Below, piece by piece: positions 18,954-27,186 of a stretch of 44,126 nt of DNA. Position 1 is the stretch's first letter, and every line of letters starts with the position of its first letter. The notes below the pieces were generated by a model. It made no database searches. It saw nothing but the letters and a program-made list of their open reading frames with translations, and was not told the DNA's origin. The stretch is taken from NCBI GenBank assembly GCA_905198745.1, contig CAJKDU010000021.1:1-44126 (forward strand), written 5' to 3'. The position numbers were made by a program, and so were the translations under genes. This DNA comes from an uncultured Prevotella sp. (GTDB lineage Bacteria > Bacteroidota > Bacteroidia > Bacteroidales > Bacteroidaceae).

Positions 18954-19385
18954 ATGGGAAAATTCATCAACGAGTTCAAGCAGTTTGCCGTCAAGGGCAA
19001 TGCCGTGGATATGGCTGTCGGTGTCATCATCGGCGGTGCTTTCGGCAAAATCGTGTCATCTATTGTCAACGACATCATCATGCCGCCCATAGGTTGGCTT
19101 ATCGGAGGGGTGAACTTCTCCGACCTGAAGTTCACCTTGCCTGCCGTGGACATTGCCGGACTGGAGAAGATGCAGCCTGCCACCATCAACTACGGCAGTT
19201 TCATCCAGACCATCATCGACTTCACCATCATCGCCTTCTGCGTATTCCTGCTCGTCAAGGGCATCAACAAGTTGGCACGCAAGAAAGCAGAAGAGCCCAA
19301 GCAGGAAACACCACCGGCTCCCTCTAAAGAAGAGTTGCTGCTTACTGAAATCCGTGACTTGCTCAAAGAGCAGAATGAAAAATAA
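18954..19385 (+). CDS. mscL: Large-conductance mechanosensitive channel MscL
   Basis: A 143-residue inner-membrane channel that opens under membrane tension to release solutes during osmotic downshock. The N-terminal amphipathic helix and first membrane segment (MGKFINEFKQFAVKGNAVDM, then AVGVIIGGAFGKIVSSIVND) are canonical. A second membrane segment lies at about residues 84-103 (TIIDFTIIAFCVFLLVKGIN), followed by a charged Lys/Glu/Pro-rich cytoplasmic helix. Length is normal. It stands alone between the divergent gapA and a strong hairpin. Confidence 0.97.
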   Translation: MGKFINEFKQFAVKGNAVDMAVGVIIGGAFGKIVSSIVNDIIMPPIGWLIGGVNFSDLKFTLPAVDIAGLEKMQPATINYGSFIQTIIDFTIIAFCVFLLVKGINKLARKKAEEPKQETPPAPSKEELLLTEIRDLLKEQNEK

Positions 19386-19405
19386 GATGAGCCACTTTAA
19401 ACGTG

Positions 19406-19445
19406 CAAGCCGCCGGCAGCAAGTTGTCTTGTTGCCGGCGGCTTG
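19406..19445 (+). terminator. Strong hairpin after mscL
   Basis: An 18-bp GC-rich stem (19406-19423 with 19428-19445, one G-T pair) with a 4-base loop lies 20 bases after the mscL stop. No T run follows on the plus strand, so it may be a transcript-stabilising hairpin or a factor-assisted terminator. Confidence 0.6.
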
Positions 19446-19449
19446 TCGG

Positions 19450-19992
19450 TTATAGAGAAAACACCACGGAAACCATAATTTCGCGTGGCCGATATTCCAT
19501 GACAGAATAAGAACTGCCCAAAGCGGAAAAACTTTTGAATTCACGTTTGTTCTCTCCCCAAAGATTCTTGCAGGTAAGAAGCAGTTCATAAGCCTTAGTC
19601 TTGTAAGAGAGTTGTGCATCCGAATAGATGTTGAAACTCACCGAGCCATCCTTACTATGGCTACACTCATTGGTCATCTTCAGCTGCCAACTTCCAGGTT
19701 GGAAAAAGAGATTGAGCGTATGGTAGAAACTGCGGTAAATAGGATTCGACTGTCCTTCCACCACTGACCGCTGCCAACTTTGTGAATAAGAGGAGGATTC
19801 TTCAAAATAGAACCATTTGCAGGGGCGCATACTAGTGGAAAAAGAAAAAAACAAAGACCGATTGCCACTTCGTATGGCCTTCCCTTTACGAACAATGTCA
19901 AAATTCCGCACATTATAATTTGAGGATAGTCTCCATTTAGTGCGCAGCCAACGCATGGAATAACCGACGGAACGTATCGCGCAAACTCCCCT
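19450..19992 (-). pseudogene. C-terminal remnant of an outer-membrane beta-barrel (TonB-dependent receptor type) gene
   Basis: The minus-strand reading frame from an upstream stop (19993-19995) to the stop at 19450 encodes about 180 residues that look like the last strands of a barrel: alternating aromatic/polar stretches (SVGYSMRWLRTKWRLSSNYN, SFYHTLNLFFQPGSWQLKMT, AQLSYKTKAYELLLTCKNLW) and a typical closing segment YRPREIMVSVVFSL. There is no start codon with a signal peptide and no N-terminal part; upstream DNA is a field of repeats. I read it as the leftover end of a deleted receptor gene. An ATG at 19956 could start a 168-residue product, but an isolated set of barrel strands would not fold alone. 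Confidence 0.7.
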
Positions 19993-20041
19993 TCAAACAC
20001 ATCCATGAATATAGTCCAGTAGTGACCGTCATGACAAGCAC

Positions 20042-20107
20042 TTCTGTACCTTACCACTAATAGGGCATAACTCTGCCACTTACGAGGCATAACTCTGCCA
20101 CTTACGT
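20042..20107. repeat. 22-bp tandem repeat, two good copies
   Basis: The 22-base unit GGCATAACTCTGCCACTTAC plus two bases occurs at 20064-20085 and 20086-20107 with only the last base differing. A diverged third copy probably precedes it at 20042-20063. It lies in the gene-poor zone between the barrel remnant and the AEC permease gene. Confidence 0.85.
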
Positions 20108-20138
20108 TCAAAAAGTCGCTGTTTACCGAGTGATCGAT

Positions 20139-20237
20139 AGTGATAGATTAAAACCGATCTATCACTCATCTATCACTTCATTCAACTTGCATAGAATCAA
20201 GAATATTCTGTAAGCAATTCCGTAAAAAGTGATAGAT
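20139..20237. repeat. Four copies of AGTGATAGAT in direct and inverted orientation
   Basis: The 10-base word occurs at 20139-20148 (+), 20157-20166 (-), 20168-20177 (-) and 20228-20237 (+). The first pair forms a hairpin with an 8-base loop. It could be an operator cluster, a transcript hairpin or an intergenic repeat element; sequence alone does not decide. Confidence 0.7.
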
Positions 20238-20264
20238 GATAGAAATTTCATAAAATCTTTTCCT

Positions 20265-20291
20265 GCGCGCCTGCAGTTGCGCGCGTATACG
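20265..20291. repeat. Cluster of short palindromes (GC-rich)
   Basis: GCGCGC (20265-20270), CTGCAG (20271-20276), GCGCGC (20279-20284) and GTATAC (20285-20290) lie nearly back to back in otherwise AT-rich DNA. The two GCGCGC words can pair to form a small hairpin. The local GC contrast is marked. No function is assigned. Confidence 0.55.
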
Positions 20292-20329
20292 CATAAGGAG
20301 AATCAACAGCAAACGACTTTCAAAACTTC

Positions 20330-20500
20330 GCTCGTTTGCACTATCATTCAATAAGATAACGCTACACTTGGAAATAAAAACGAACGAGTTTGTTTTCTAT
20401 TTCACTCGTTTGCACTATCTTTCAATAAGATAACGCTGCACTCGGAAATAAAAACGAACGAGTTTGTTTTCTATTTCACTCGTTTGCACTATCTTTGCAC
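20330..20500 (+). repeat. 74-bp tandem repeat that ends in a promoter
   Basis: Copies lie at 20330-20403 and 20404-20477, and a partial third starts at 20478. The period is exactly 74 bases and the two full copies differ at only a few positions. Each junction carries AACGAGT then ACTCGTT, a 7-bp stem. The partial copy turns into the promoter of the AEC gene: its TATCTTTG at 20490-20497 corresponds to TATCATTC and TATCTTTC in the full copies, so each unit holds a near-miss -7 box. Confidence 0.85.
20463..20497 (+). promoter_or_regulatory. Promoter of the AEC permease gene
   Basis: TTTG at 20463-20466 and TATCTTTG at 20490-20497 are 23 bases apart, at the long end of the Bacteroidales range. 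The -33 box overlaps one arm of the repeat-encoded hairpin. Confidence 0.68.
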
Positions 20501-20520
20501 CCGATTAGCAACACAAAGAA

Positions 20521-21432
20521 ATGAATATAGAAGCAATCACAACACAGATGGTCGTGCTGTTCATTATCGTGATAGCAGGATTCATCGCACACAAATGCAA
20601 ACTAATGGGCGGCGACTTCGACCGCAAACTCTCAAACTTCGTGATTCAGGTAACATGTCCATGCTTGATTATTTCATCTACCATGGGCGACACGATGCCC
20701 GACCGTAGCCTCATTCTGCCGCTCCTCGTTGTCGGCTCACTCACCTACGTTTTCCTCATTGTCGTAGCCTCTTTTCTTCCCCGAATCATGCCCGTGAAAA
20801 AAGAAGAGCGAGGCATGTACAGTTTCATGATAGCCTATGCCAACGTAGGCTTCATCGGCTACCCCATCATCACAGCCATTTTCGGCAGCAGTGCCGTGTT
20901 CTATGCCTGCATACTCAACGTGCCAAACACACTGACCATTTTCATTTGGGGAGTCTTGTTTGTCACTGGCGCCAAGGCAGGCAAGTTCAACTGGAAGTTG
21001 CTCTACTCGCCAGCCATGCTCGCCACCTATATCAGCATTATCATCGTGGCCTTCGGTTGGAAGGCACCAGACTTCATCAGTCAGCCGTTTTCCCTGTTGG
21101 GCAACATGACCGTCCCGTCTGCCCTACTCGTCATCGGTTCGAGCATTGCCGGCATACCCATCCGGCGCATGATGGGCAGTGCGGGCACTTACACAGTTTG
21201 CGCCATCCGGCTGTTTGCCGTTCCCGTGAGCGTGCTCTACCTGGCACGATTGGCAGGAGTAGACCACACTGTGGCCGGCATCAACGCCGTACTGGTGGGC
21301 ATGCCCGTAGCATCGTTCGGCACCATGTTCTGCCTGAAATACGGCAAGGACGAGACCGTCATGTCGCAAGGCACGTTCTGGTCCACTCTACTTTCGGTGA
21401 TCAGCATTCCCCTGCTTGCCCTCATTCTCTGA
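20521..21432 (+). CDS. AEC (auxin efflux carrier) family transporter
   Basis: A 303-residue inner-membrane protein with about ten hydrophobic segments, split in two halves as in AEC permeases. The start TTQMVVLFIIVIAGFIAHKC and the segment FMIAYANVGFIGYPI (the unwound-helix Asn-Val-Gly-Phe signature of the family) are typical, as is the late GMPVASFGTMFCLKYG. Bacterial AEC proteins move small carboxylates or similar metabolites; the substrate here cannot be told. Its last 45 bases overlap the end of the convergent esterase gene. Promoter and upstream repeats suggest single-gene transcription. Confidence 0.9.
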   Translation: MNIEAITTQMVVLFIIVIAGFIAHKCKLMGGDFDRKLSNFVIQVTCPCLIISSTMGDTMPDRSLILPLLVVGSLTYVFLIVVASFLPRIMPVKKEERGMYSFMIAYANVGFIGYPIITAIFGSSAVFYACILNVPNTLTIFIWGVLFVTGAKAGKFNWKLLYSPAMLATYISIIIVAFGWKAPDFISQPFSLLGNMTVPSALLVIGSSIAGIPIRRMMGSAGTYTVCAIRLFAVPVSVLYLARLAGVDHTVAGINAVLVGMPVASFGTMFCLKYGKDETVMSQGTFWSTLLSVISIPLLALIL

Positions 21433-22215
21433 AAGTCGTAGCGTCTTCAGCCAAGCGGCAAGTTCGTCGAGCAACTGCGGTTTGTAGGGAAAGGCATCTG
21501 TAAAGCCGAAGCCATGACGGCCCGACGGATAGATATGCAGCGTGGCGGAAATGCCGTGTGCGCGCAACGCCCGATAATAGTCTATGCTATTGTCGGGATT
21601 GATAATGTTGTCGTCGGCAGCGGCAATGATAAAAGCTGGTGATGTCAGCGAGTCGACCTGGAGTTCATTGCTATAAGCCGCACGTTGTTTTTCGTCTGTC
21701 GTTCCAAGAAAACGTTGCGCCATTCCCCGGTGAGGTTTCGACATGAGGGTGACAACAGGATAAAAAAGTATCTGAAAAGCAGGGCGGTCGGCTACAGGTT
21801 CATGAGTGGCAAAAGTGGTAGCAAGATGACCACCCGCAGAAGACCCCATAATGCCTATTTTCCCTGCATCGATATGCCAATCGGAAGCATGGCGCCTGAG
21901 CAAGGCGAAAACTCTGCGCAACTGGCCAAGAGGCACGTCCTTGTCGCCATTGGGCAAATCATACATCAACGTGGCAACCGCAATACCCTGCCGGGTAAAA
22001 AAAGGAATCCAGTCGTCTGCCTCTTTGGGCTTTCCGGCATGATTGTATCCTCCACCCGGACAGATAACTACAGCCCGTCCGTCTGCACCATTGTCGGGCA
22101 ATGCCACCTTCACCTTGGGATTGTCGTCTTCATAAATCACTTTCTGCGCCTCTACCGGCACGGAATTAACAAGAGAAAGCAAGAATATGCTTTGAATAAG
22201 TTTGTTTGTTGCCAT
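21388..22215 (-). CDS. Secreted alpha/beta-hydrolase, esterase (acetyl-xylan-esterase-like)
   Basis: A 275-residue hydrolase with a signal peptide (MATNKLIQSIFLLSLVNSVPVEA) and an intact triad: Ser in GIMGSSAGGHLA, Asp in IIAAADDNIINPDNS and His in YPSGRHGFGF. The oxyanion segment VICPGGGYNHAGKPKEADDW is typical of the BD-FAE/acetyl-xylan-esterase-like group that removes acetyl or similar esters from plant polysaccharides. I chose the ATG at 22215 because the upstream in-frame ATG at 22257 adds a basic stretch ahead of the signal peptide. It is a single gene, convergent with and overlapping the AEC gene. A role in pectin or xylan deacetylation is an inference. Confidence 0.88.
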   Translation of the reverse strand: MATNKLIQSIFLLSLVNSVPVEAQKVIYEDDNPKVKVALPDNGADGRAVVICPGGGYNHAGKPKEADDWIPFFTRQGIAVATLMYDLPNGDKDVPLGQLRRVFALLRRHASDWHIDAGKIGIMGSSAGGHLATTFATHEPVADRPAFQILFYPVVTLMSKPHRGMAQRFLGTTDEKQRAAYSNELQVDSLTSPAFIIAAADDNIINPDNSIDYYRALRAHGISATLHIYPSGRHGFGFTDAFPYKPQLLDELAAWLKTLRLSENEGKQGNADHRK

Positions 22216-22326
22216 TGGTCTTGGTTTTTTTCTGATTACCGACGCAAAGTTCTCCATTATTTACGGTTACAAACAGGGAAAATCATGTATTTATAGGGCA
22301 TATTGTACAAGTTAGCGCTCATTTAT

Positions 22327-22357
22327 TTTGCATTATCTTTGAAAAATCGTACATTTG
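22327..22357 (+). promoter_or_regulatory. Promoter of the sppA-lpxK-PNP-thiL operon
   Basis: TTTG (22327-22330) and TACATTTG (22350-22357) are 19 bases apart. The leader before the sppA ATG at 22381 is short. This also rules out the in-frame ATG at 22303 as the start. Confidence 0.75.
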
Positions 22358-22380
22358 CAATCATAAGCAAAGCACACTTT

Positions 22381-24156
22381 ATGAAAGAATTTATTAAATA
22401 CACACTCGCCACCATTGTCGGCATCATCCTGTTCTCAATCCTCATGGGTGGGTTCGCCATAGCAAGTCTGGCGGGCATGATGGCCAGCATGAATACCGCC
22501 ACACCGGTAAAAGACAACTCGGTGCTCGTGCTCAACCTGTCTGGAATGATGCAGGAGCGCAGCAGCGAAAGCACGCTCAGTGCACTGATGAGCGACACAA
22601 ACACAGCCTTGGGACTGGACGACATGCTGACAGCCGTAAAGAAAGCCAAGGGAGACAAACGTATAAAGGGCATTTACATAGAGGCTGGCATGTTCACTGC
22701 CGACTCCTACGCCTCCATGCAAGCGTTACGCAACGCACTGCTTGACTTCAAGAAGAGCGGAAAATGGATTGTTGCCTATGGCGACACCTACACACAGGGC
22801 ACCTACTATCTGGCTTCCGTTGCCAACGAACTGGTGCTGAATCCGCAGGGGCAGATTGACTGGCACGGTATAGCCGCACAGCCTTTTTTCCTGAAGGACA
22901 TGCTTGCCAAGGTGGGCGTCAAGGTACAGCTTGCCAAGGTGGGAGCCTACAAGAGTGCACCTGAAATGTTTACCGCCGAAAAGATGAGCGACGCAAACCG
23001 CCACCAGGTGCAGGTCTACATCGACGGACTGTGGCAAAACGTGTGCAAAGCCGTGGCGGACAGTCGACACCTGAGCACCGAACGCCTCAACAACTATGCA
23101 GACAGTCTGATAACTTTTGCTGACCCCAAGGAGTATATCAGCATGAAGATGGCAGACAAACTTCTCTACACGGATGAGGTGAAAGACCTGGTGAAGCAGT
23201 GGCTGAAAATAGGTAAGGATGAGGATGTGAATCAGGTCAGCGTAAGCGATATGTTGGCAGCGAACGACGAGGAAAGCAACGGCGAAGAGATTGCCGTATA
23301 CTACGCCGTAGGCGATGTGGTAAGCGGAAACCTCGGCGGCGGACTAACCGGTGGAGACAACGTAATCGATGCACAGGCCGTTTGCAAGGATTTGGAAACG
23401 TTGGCTTCAGACGACGACGTAAAAGCAGTGGTGCTCCGCATCAACACTGGTGGAGGCAGCGCTTATGCCTCCGAACAGATATGGCACTCGCTGAAACGGC
23501 TGAAAGCCGTGAAGCCAGTAGTGGTGTCTATGGGTGGCATGACAGCTTCGGGCGGCTATTACATCAGCAGCATTGCCAACTGGATAGTGGCACAGCCCAC
23601 CACCCTGACGGGCAGCATCGGTATCTTTGGCATGTTTCCCGACATGAGCGGACTGCTCACCGAAAAGCTCGGAGTGAAGTTCGACGAGGTGAAAACCAAC
23701 CGCAATGCCGGTTTCGGCACTCCTGCACGTCCATTTAACGATGAAGAGATGGCCTACCTCAACACTTACATAGACCGTGGCTACCGCCTTTTCCGCAGCC
23801 GCGTGGCTGAAGGACGACACATGACAGACACACAGGTGGAAAGAATAGCACAAGGACGGGTTTGGCTCGGACAGGACGCCATCAAAATTGGACTGGTCGA
23901 CCAGCTCGGAGGTCTTGACGAAGCGGTGGAAAAGGCAGCCCAGCTGGCCAAGATAAAGGAATATCACACAACGGATTATCCCGGAAAGGTTAGCTGGATA
24001 GACAACCTTACCGACAAAATTGCTGGTGGCAACTATCTGGAAGATCAAATGAAAACCACATTGGGCGAATACTACGACACGTTCATGCTTCTCAAGCGAA
24101 TCAACCGGAAGGAAGCCATACAGGCGCGTGTACCGTTTGTCATCAACATGAGATAA
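22381..24156 (+). CDS. sppA: Signal peptide peptidase SppA, 67K type
   Basis: A 591-residue inner-membrane serine protease that degrades cleaved signal peptides. An N-terminal membrane anchor (about residues 5-35) is followed by two tandem ClpP-like SppA domains. The Lys of the catalytic dyad should be in the first domain (region GTYYLASVANELVLNPQGQ). The Ser lies in the second, in GGMTASGGYYISSIA, after VVLRINTGGGSAYASEQIW. LGQDAIKIGLVDQLGGLDEA closes the domain as in other SppA proteins. The start at 22381 fits the promoter and gives the anchor directly. It heads an operon with lpxK 22 bases downstream. Confidence 0.95.
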   Translation: MKEFIKYTLATIVGIILFSILMGGFAIASLAGMMASMNTATPVKDNSVLVLNLSGMMQERSSESTLSALMSDTNTALGLDDMLTAVKKAKGDKRIKGIYIEAGMFTADSYASMQALRNALLDFKKSGKWIVAYGDTYTQGTYYLASVANELVLNPQGQIDWHGIAAQPFFLKDMLAKVGVKVQLAKVGAYKSAPEMFTAEKMSDANRHQVQVYIDGLWQNVCKAVADSRHLSTERLNNYADSLITFADPKEYISMKMADKLLYTDEVKDLVKQWLKIGKDEDVNQVSVSDMLAANDEESNGEEIAVYYAVGDVVSGNLGGGLTGGDNVIDAQAVCKDLETLASDDDVKAVVLRINTGGGSAYASEQIWHSLKRLKAVKPVVVSMGGMTASGGYYISSIANWIVAQPTTLTGSIGIFGMFPDMSGLLTEKLGVKFDEVKTNRNAGFGTPARPFNDEEMAYLNTYIDRGYRLFRSRVAEGRHMTDTQVERIAQGRVWLGQDAIKIGLVDQLGGLDEAVEKAAQLAKIKEYHTTDYPGKVSWIDNLTDKIAGGNYLEDQMKTTLGEYYDTFMLLKRINRKEAIQARVPFVINMR

Positions 24157-24178
24157 AAAGAAATAAGCTACTGATTGT

Positions 24179-25351
24179 ATGGAAGGTGATTTCATCAAAG
24201 TCAACGAGTGGCTATTGCCACTCAGCTGGATCTACGGAGCCGGAGTGGGATTGAGGAACCAATTGTTTGAAATGGGCATACTGAAAAGCAAGAGTTTCAA
24301 CATGCCTGTTATTTCTGTGGGCAACATCACGGTTGGAGGCACTGGCAAGACTCCACACGTGGAATACCTCATCCGCCTACTGAAAGACAAGGCAAAGGTG
24401 GCCGTGCTGAGCCGAGGCTACAAGCGCAAGACCAGCGGTTTTGTGCTTGCCGATGAAAACAGCCGAATGACTGACATTGGAGACGAGCCCTACCAGATGC
24501 ACCAGAAATATCCAGACATTTACGTGGCAGTAGACAAGAACCGACGCCACGGCATCGAAATGTTCACAGACAAGGTGGCTGCGCCCGACGTGGATGTGGT
24601 GCTGCTCGACGACGCCTTCCAACATAGATATGTCAAGCCGGGCATCAATATTCTGCTCATTGACTACCACCGTCTCATCATCTACGACAAGTTGCTGCCT
24701 GCAGGCAGACTGCGTGAGCCCAAGGAAGGAAAGTCGAGGGCAGACTTCGTGATAATTACCAAATGCCCTCAAGACCTGAAACCCATGGAATACCGTGTAC
24801 TCACCAAAGCCATGGATCTCTACCCTTATCAGGCTCTCTTTTTCACCACTCTGCACTACGGCAACCTTCGTCCGTTGTTCGGAGGCGCAGAGTTGCCACT
24901 CGACACGCTGAACGAAGAAAACAAAATTCTGCTTCTCACCGGCATCGCATCGCCCAAGCAGATGATGCTCGACCTGAAGCCCCGATGCAGCCACATCAAC
25001 CCTCTCACGTTCGGCGACCACCACTTGTTCACCACCAAAGACGTGCACACCATCAACGAGACATTCGCCCAAATGGACCAAGGCAAAATCATCATTACAA
25101 CAGAAAAAGACGCCACCCGACTCATGCCTCTCGAAGGACTGAGCGAGGAAGTCAGAAAGAACACATACGTCTTGCCCGTGGAAATCAAGTTCGCACTCAA
25201 CCAACAAGAAGAATTCAACAATAAAATCATAGAATATGTACGAAAAAATTCAAGAAACAGCATCCTGGCTAAAACAAAGGATGACAACAAGTCCAAAGAC
25301 AGCCATCATTCTGGGAACCGGACTCGGACAATTAGCTTCAGAAATAACTGA
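24179..25351 (+). CDS. lpxK: Tetraacyldisaccharide 4'-kinase LpxK
   Basis: LpxK phosphorylates the 4' position of the lipid A disaccharide precursor at the inner face of the inner membrane. The 390-residue protein has an N-terminal membrane-associated helix (WLLPLSWIYGAGVGLRNQLF), the Walker A motif GNITVGGTGKTPHVEYLI, LSRGYKRKTSGF and VVLLDDAFQHR, all canonical. The unusual point is its 3' end: the last 116 bases overlap the start of the next gene in another frame. The segment IIEYVRKNSRNS looks like an ordinary LpxK end, while the final 24 or so residues (Lys/Asp/Ser/Arg-rich) look like an extension read from the neighbour's coding sequence. Confidence 0.96.
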   Translation: MEGDFIKVNEWLLPLSWIYGAGVGLRNQLFEMGILKSKSFNMPVISVGNITVGGTGKTPHVEYLIRLLKDKAKVAVLSRGYKRKTSGFVLADENSRMTDIGDEPYQMHQKYPDIYVAVDKNRRHGIEMFTDKVAAPDVDVVLLDDAFQHRYVKPGINILLIDYHRLIIYDKLLPAGRLREPKEGKSRADFVIITKCPQDLKPMEYRVLTKAMDLYPYQALFFTTLHYGNLRPLFGGAELPLDTLNEENKILLLTGIASPKQMMLDLKPRCSHINPLTFGDHHLFTTKDVHTINETFAQMDQGKIIITTEKDATRLMPLEGLSEEVRKNTYVLPVEIKFALNQQEEFNNKIIEYVRKNSRNSILAKTKDDNKSKDSHHSGNRTRTISFRNN

Positions 25352-26045
25352 CAGCTACGAATTCTCATACAAGGATATTCCCAACTTCCCCGTGTCTACC
25401 GTTGAAGGCCATGCCGGAAAACTCATATTCGGCAAACTGGGCAACAAGGACATCATGGCCATGGAAGGCCGCTTCCACTACTATGAGGGATACTCCATGA
25501 AAGAAGTAACCTTCCCCATACGTGTGATGTACGAACTTGGCATTCAGACACTCTTCGTTTCCAATGCATCGGGCGGCATGAACCCCGAATTCAAAATCGG
25601 AGACTTGATGATTATCACTGACCACATCAATTTCTTCCCAGAGCATCCTCTGCGCGGCAAGAACTTCCCAACCGGTCCTCGTTTCCCCGACATGCACGAA
25701 ACCTACGACCATACACTCATCGCTGAGGCAGACAAAATTGCCGAGGAGAAAGGCATCCGGGTGGTTCACGGAGTTTACATGGGTGTACAAGGACCGACCT
25801 TCGAGACTCCGGCAGAATACAAGATGTACCATCGCATGGGCGCCGATGCAGTGGGTATGAGCACTGTGCCAGAAGTCATTGTGGCACACCACTGCGGCAT
25901 CAAGACCTTCGGCATCAGCATCATTACCGACCTCGGACTTGAAGACACACCTGTAGAGGTGAGCCATGAAGAGGTGCAAGTGGCAGCCAACAAGGCTCAG
26001 CCACTGATGACGGAAATCATGAGAGAAATGATCAACCGCAGCTAA
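25236..26045 (+). CDS. punA: Purine nucleoside phosphorylase, class I (PNP)
   Basis: A 269-residue trimeric-type purine nucleoside phosphorylase that splits inosine and guanosine with phosphate to give base plus ribose 1-phosphate. Signatures are intact: TAIILGTGLGQLASEI (phosphate loop), the RFHYYEGYSMKEVTFP block, VSNASGGMNPEFKIGD, GVYMGVQGPTFETPAEY and GMSTVPEVIVAHH, then ISIITDLG with the Asn/Asp base-binding region. The start at 25236 is inside lpxK. I keep it because MYEKIQETASWLKQRM is a normal helical N-terminus for the family. It is translated from the same operon as lpxK and thiL, probably by coupling. Confidence 0.95.
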   Translation: MYEKIQETASWLKQRMTTSPKTAIILGTGLGQLASEITDSYEFSYKDIPNFPVSTVEGHAGKLIFGKLGNKDIMAMEGRFHYYEGYSMKEVTFPIRVMYELGIQTLFVSNASGGMNPEFKIGDLMIITDHINFFPEHPLRGKNFPTGPRFPDMHETYDHTLIAEADKIAEEKGIRVVHGVYMGVQGPTFETPAEYKMYHRMGADAVGMSTVPEVIVAHHCGIKTFGISIITDLGLEDTPVEVSHEEVQVAANKAQPLMTEIMREMINRS

Positions 26046-26073
26046 CACCTTATTATATACAAGAAAAACAAGC

Positions 26074-27144
26074 ATGGATATCAGCAAGATTGGAGAGTTC
26101 GGCCTTATCGACCGTCTCTCCAAAAACATTACCCCCAAAAATACATCCACTATCAAGGGCATCGGCGACGACTGTGCTGTGATGCAATACCCCGACAAGG
26201 AAGTGCTTGTCAGCACAGACATGCTGATGGAAGGCGTACACTTCGATCTCACCTACATTGACATGCAGCACTTGGGCTATAAATCGGCCATGGTCAACAT
26301 CAGCGACGTGTTTGCCATGAACGGCACTCCACGGCAAATGACCGTAAGCCTTGCCCTAAGCAAGCGCTTCACCGTGGAAGACGTGGAACAGTTCTACAGC
26401 GGATTGCAATTGGCCTGCGACAAGTGGAATATCGACATCGTCGGAGGCGACACGACATCCTCATACACAGGACTCGCCATCAGCATCACCATCATAGGTG
26501 AAGCCAAGCGTGAGGACCTTGTCTACCGCTCGGGAGCCAAGGACACAGACCTCGTTTGCGTGAGCGGTGATCTGGGAGCCGCCTATATGGGTCTGCAACT
26601 GTTGGAACGCGAAAAATCAGTCTACTACCAGCAAGTAGAAGAAGCAAGAAAGAAGAACGACAAACGTGCCTTGGAAGAACTCAAGAACTTCCAACCCGAC
26701 TTTGCCGGGAAAGAATATTTGCTGGACAGACAGCTCAAGCCTGAAGCTCGGGGCGACATTATAAAGAAGTTGCACGAAGCCGGCGTGAAACCCACCTCAA
26801 TGATGGATATCAGTGACGGACTGAGCAGCGAACTGATGCACATCTGCAAACAGAGTAACTGTGGATGCCGTATCTACGAGAAGAACATTCCTATTGACTA
26901 CCAGACAGCTGTCATGGCAGAAGAATTCAACATGAATCTCACCACTTGTGCCCTCAACGGCGGCGAAGACTACGAACTACTATTCACTGTGCCCATCGGC
27001 GACTACGAAAAGATGGAAGCCATGGACGGTGTGAAGGTTATCGGCCACATTACAAAGCCTGAATTCGGCCAGATGCTTGTCACACGCGACAACCAAGAAT
27101 TCGAACTAAAAGCACAAGGTTGGAATCCGCTAAAGGAAGAATAA
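26074..27144 (+). CDS. thiL: Thiamine-monophosphate kinase ThiL
   Basis: ThiL phosphorylates thiamine monophosphate to the active diphosphate cofactor. This 356-residue protein has the expected blocks: KIGEFGLIDRL at the start, GIGDDCAVM (metal and ATP binding), ISTDMLMEGVHF-like VSTDMLMEGVHFDLTY, KSAMVNISDVFAMNG, IVGGDTTSS, VSGDLGAAYMGL, SMMDISDGLSSEL and NGGEDYELLFT. It is slightly longer than average through a charged helix at about residues 180-215. It follows the PNP gene by 28 bases and ends the operon. No thiamine riboswitch is seen, consistent with its place in a housekeeping operon. Confidence 0.96.
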   Translation: MDISKIGEFGLIDRLSKNITPKNTSTIKGIGDDCAVMQYPDKEVLVSTDMLMEGVHFDLTYIDMQHLGYKSAMVNISDVFAMNGTPRQMTVSLALSKRFTVEDVEQFYSGLQLACDKWNIDIVGGDTTSSYTGLAISITIIGEAKREDLVYRSGAKDTDLVCVSGDLGAAYMGLQLLEREKSVYYQQVEEARKKNDKRALEELKNFQPDFAGKEYLLDRQLKPEARGDIIKKLHEAGVKPTSMMDISDGLSSELMHICKQSNCGCRIYEKNIPIDYQTAVMAEEFNMNLTTCALNGGEDYELLFTVPIGDYEKMEAMDGVKVIGHITKPEFGQMLVTRDNQEFELKAQGWNPLKEE

Positions 27145-27186
27145 CGACACCTAAAGCAGGTTATTTACAAAAAGAAGTTAAAACAT

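Noticed and set aside
19680..20111. 143-residue minus-strand frame overlapping the barrel remnant
   Set aside because: It is in another frame from the barrel-like segment, has no recognisable features and runs into the repeats.
20330..20500. CRISPR or insertion-sequence ends
   Set aside because: The 74-bp units are direct, contiguous and carry no transposase; the last one is the AEC promoter.
21685..22296. 203-residue plus-strand frame over the esterase gene
   Set aside because: The esterase has an intact catalytic triad and signal peptide on the minus strand; this frame is a shadow.
23407..24204. 265-residue minus-strand frame over sppA
   Set aside because: The sppA frame has clear domains and catalytic motifs throughout; the opposite frame has only His/Cys/Val-rich shadow composition.
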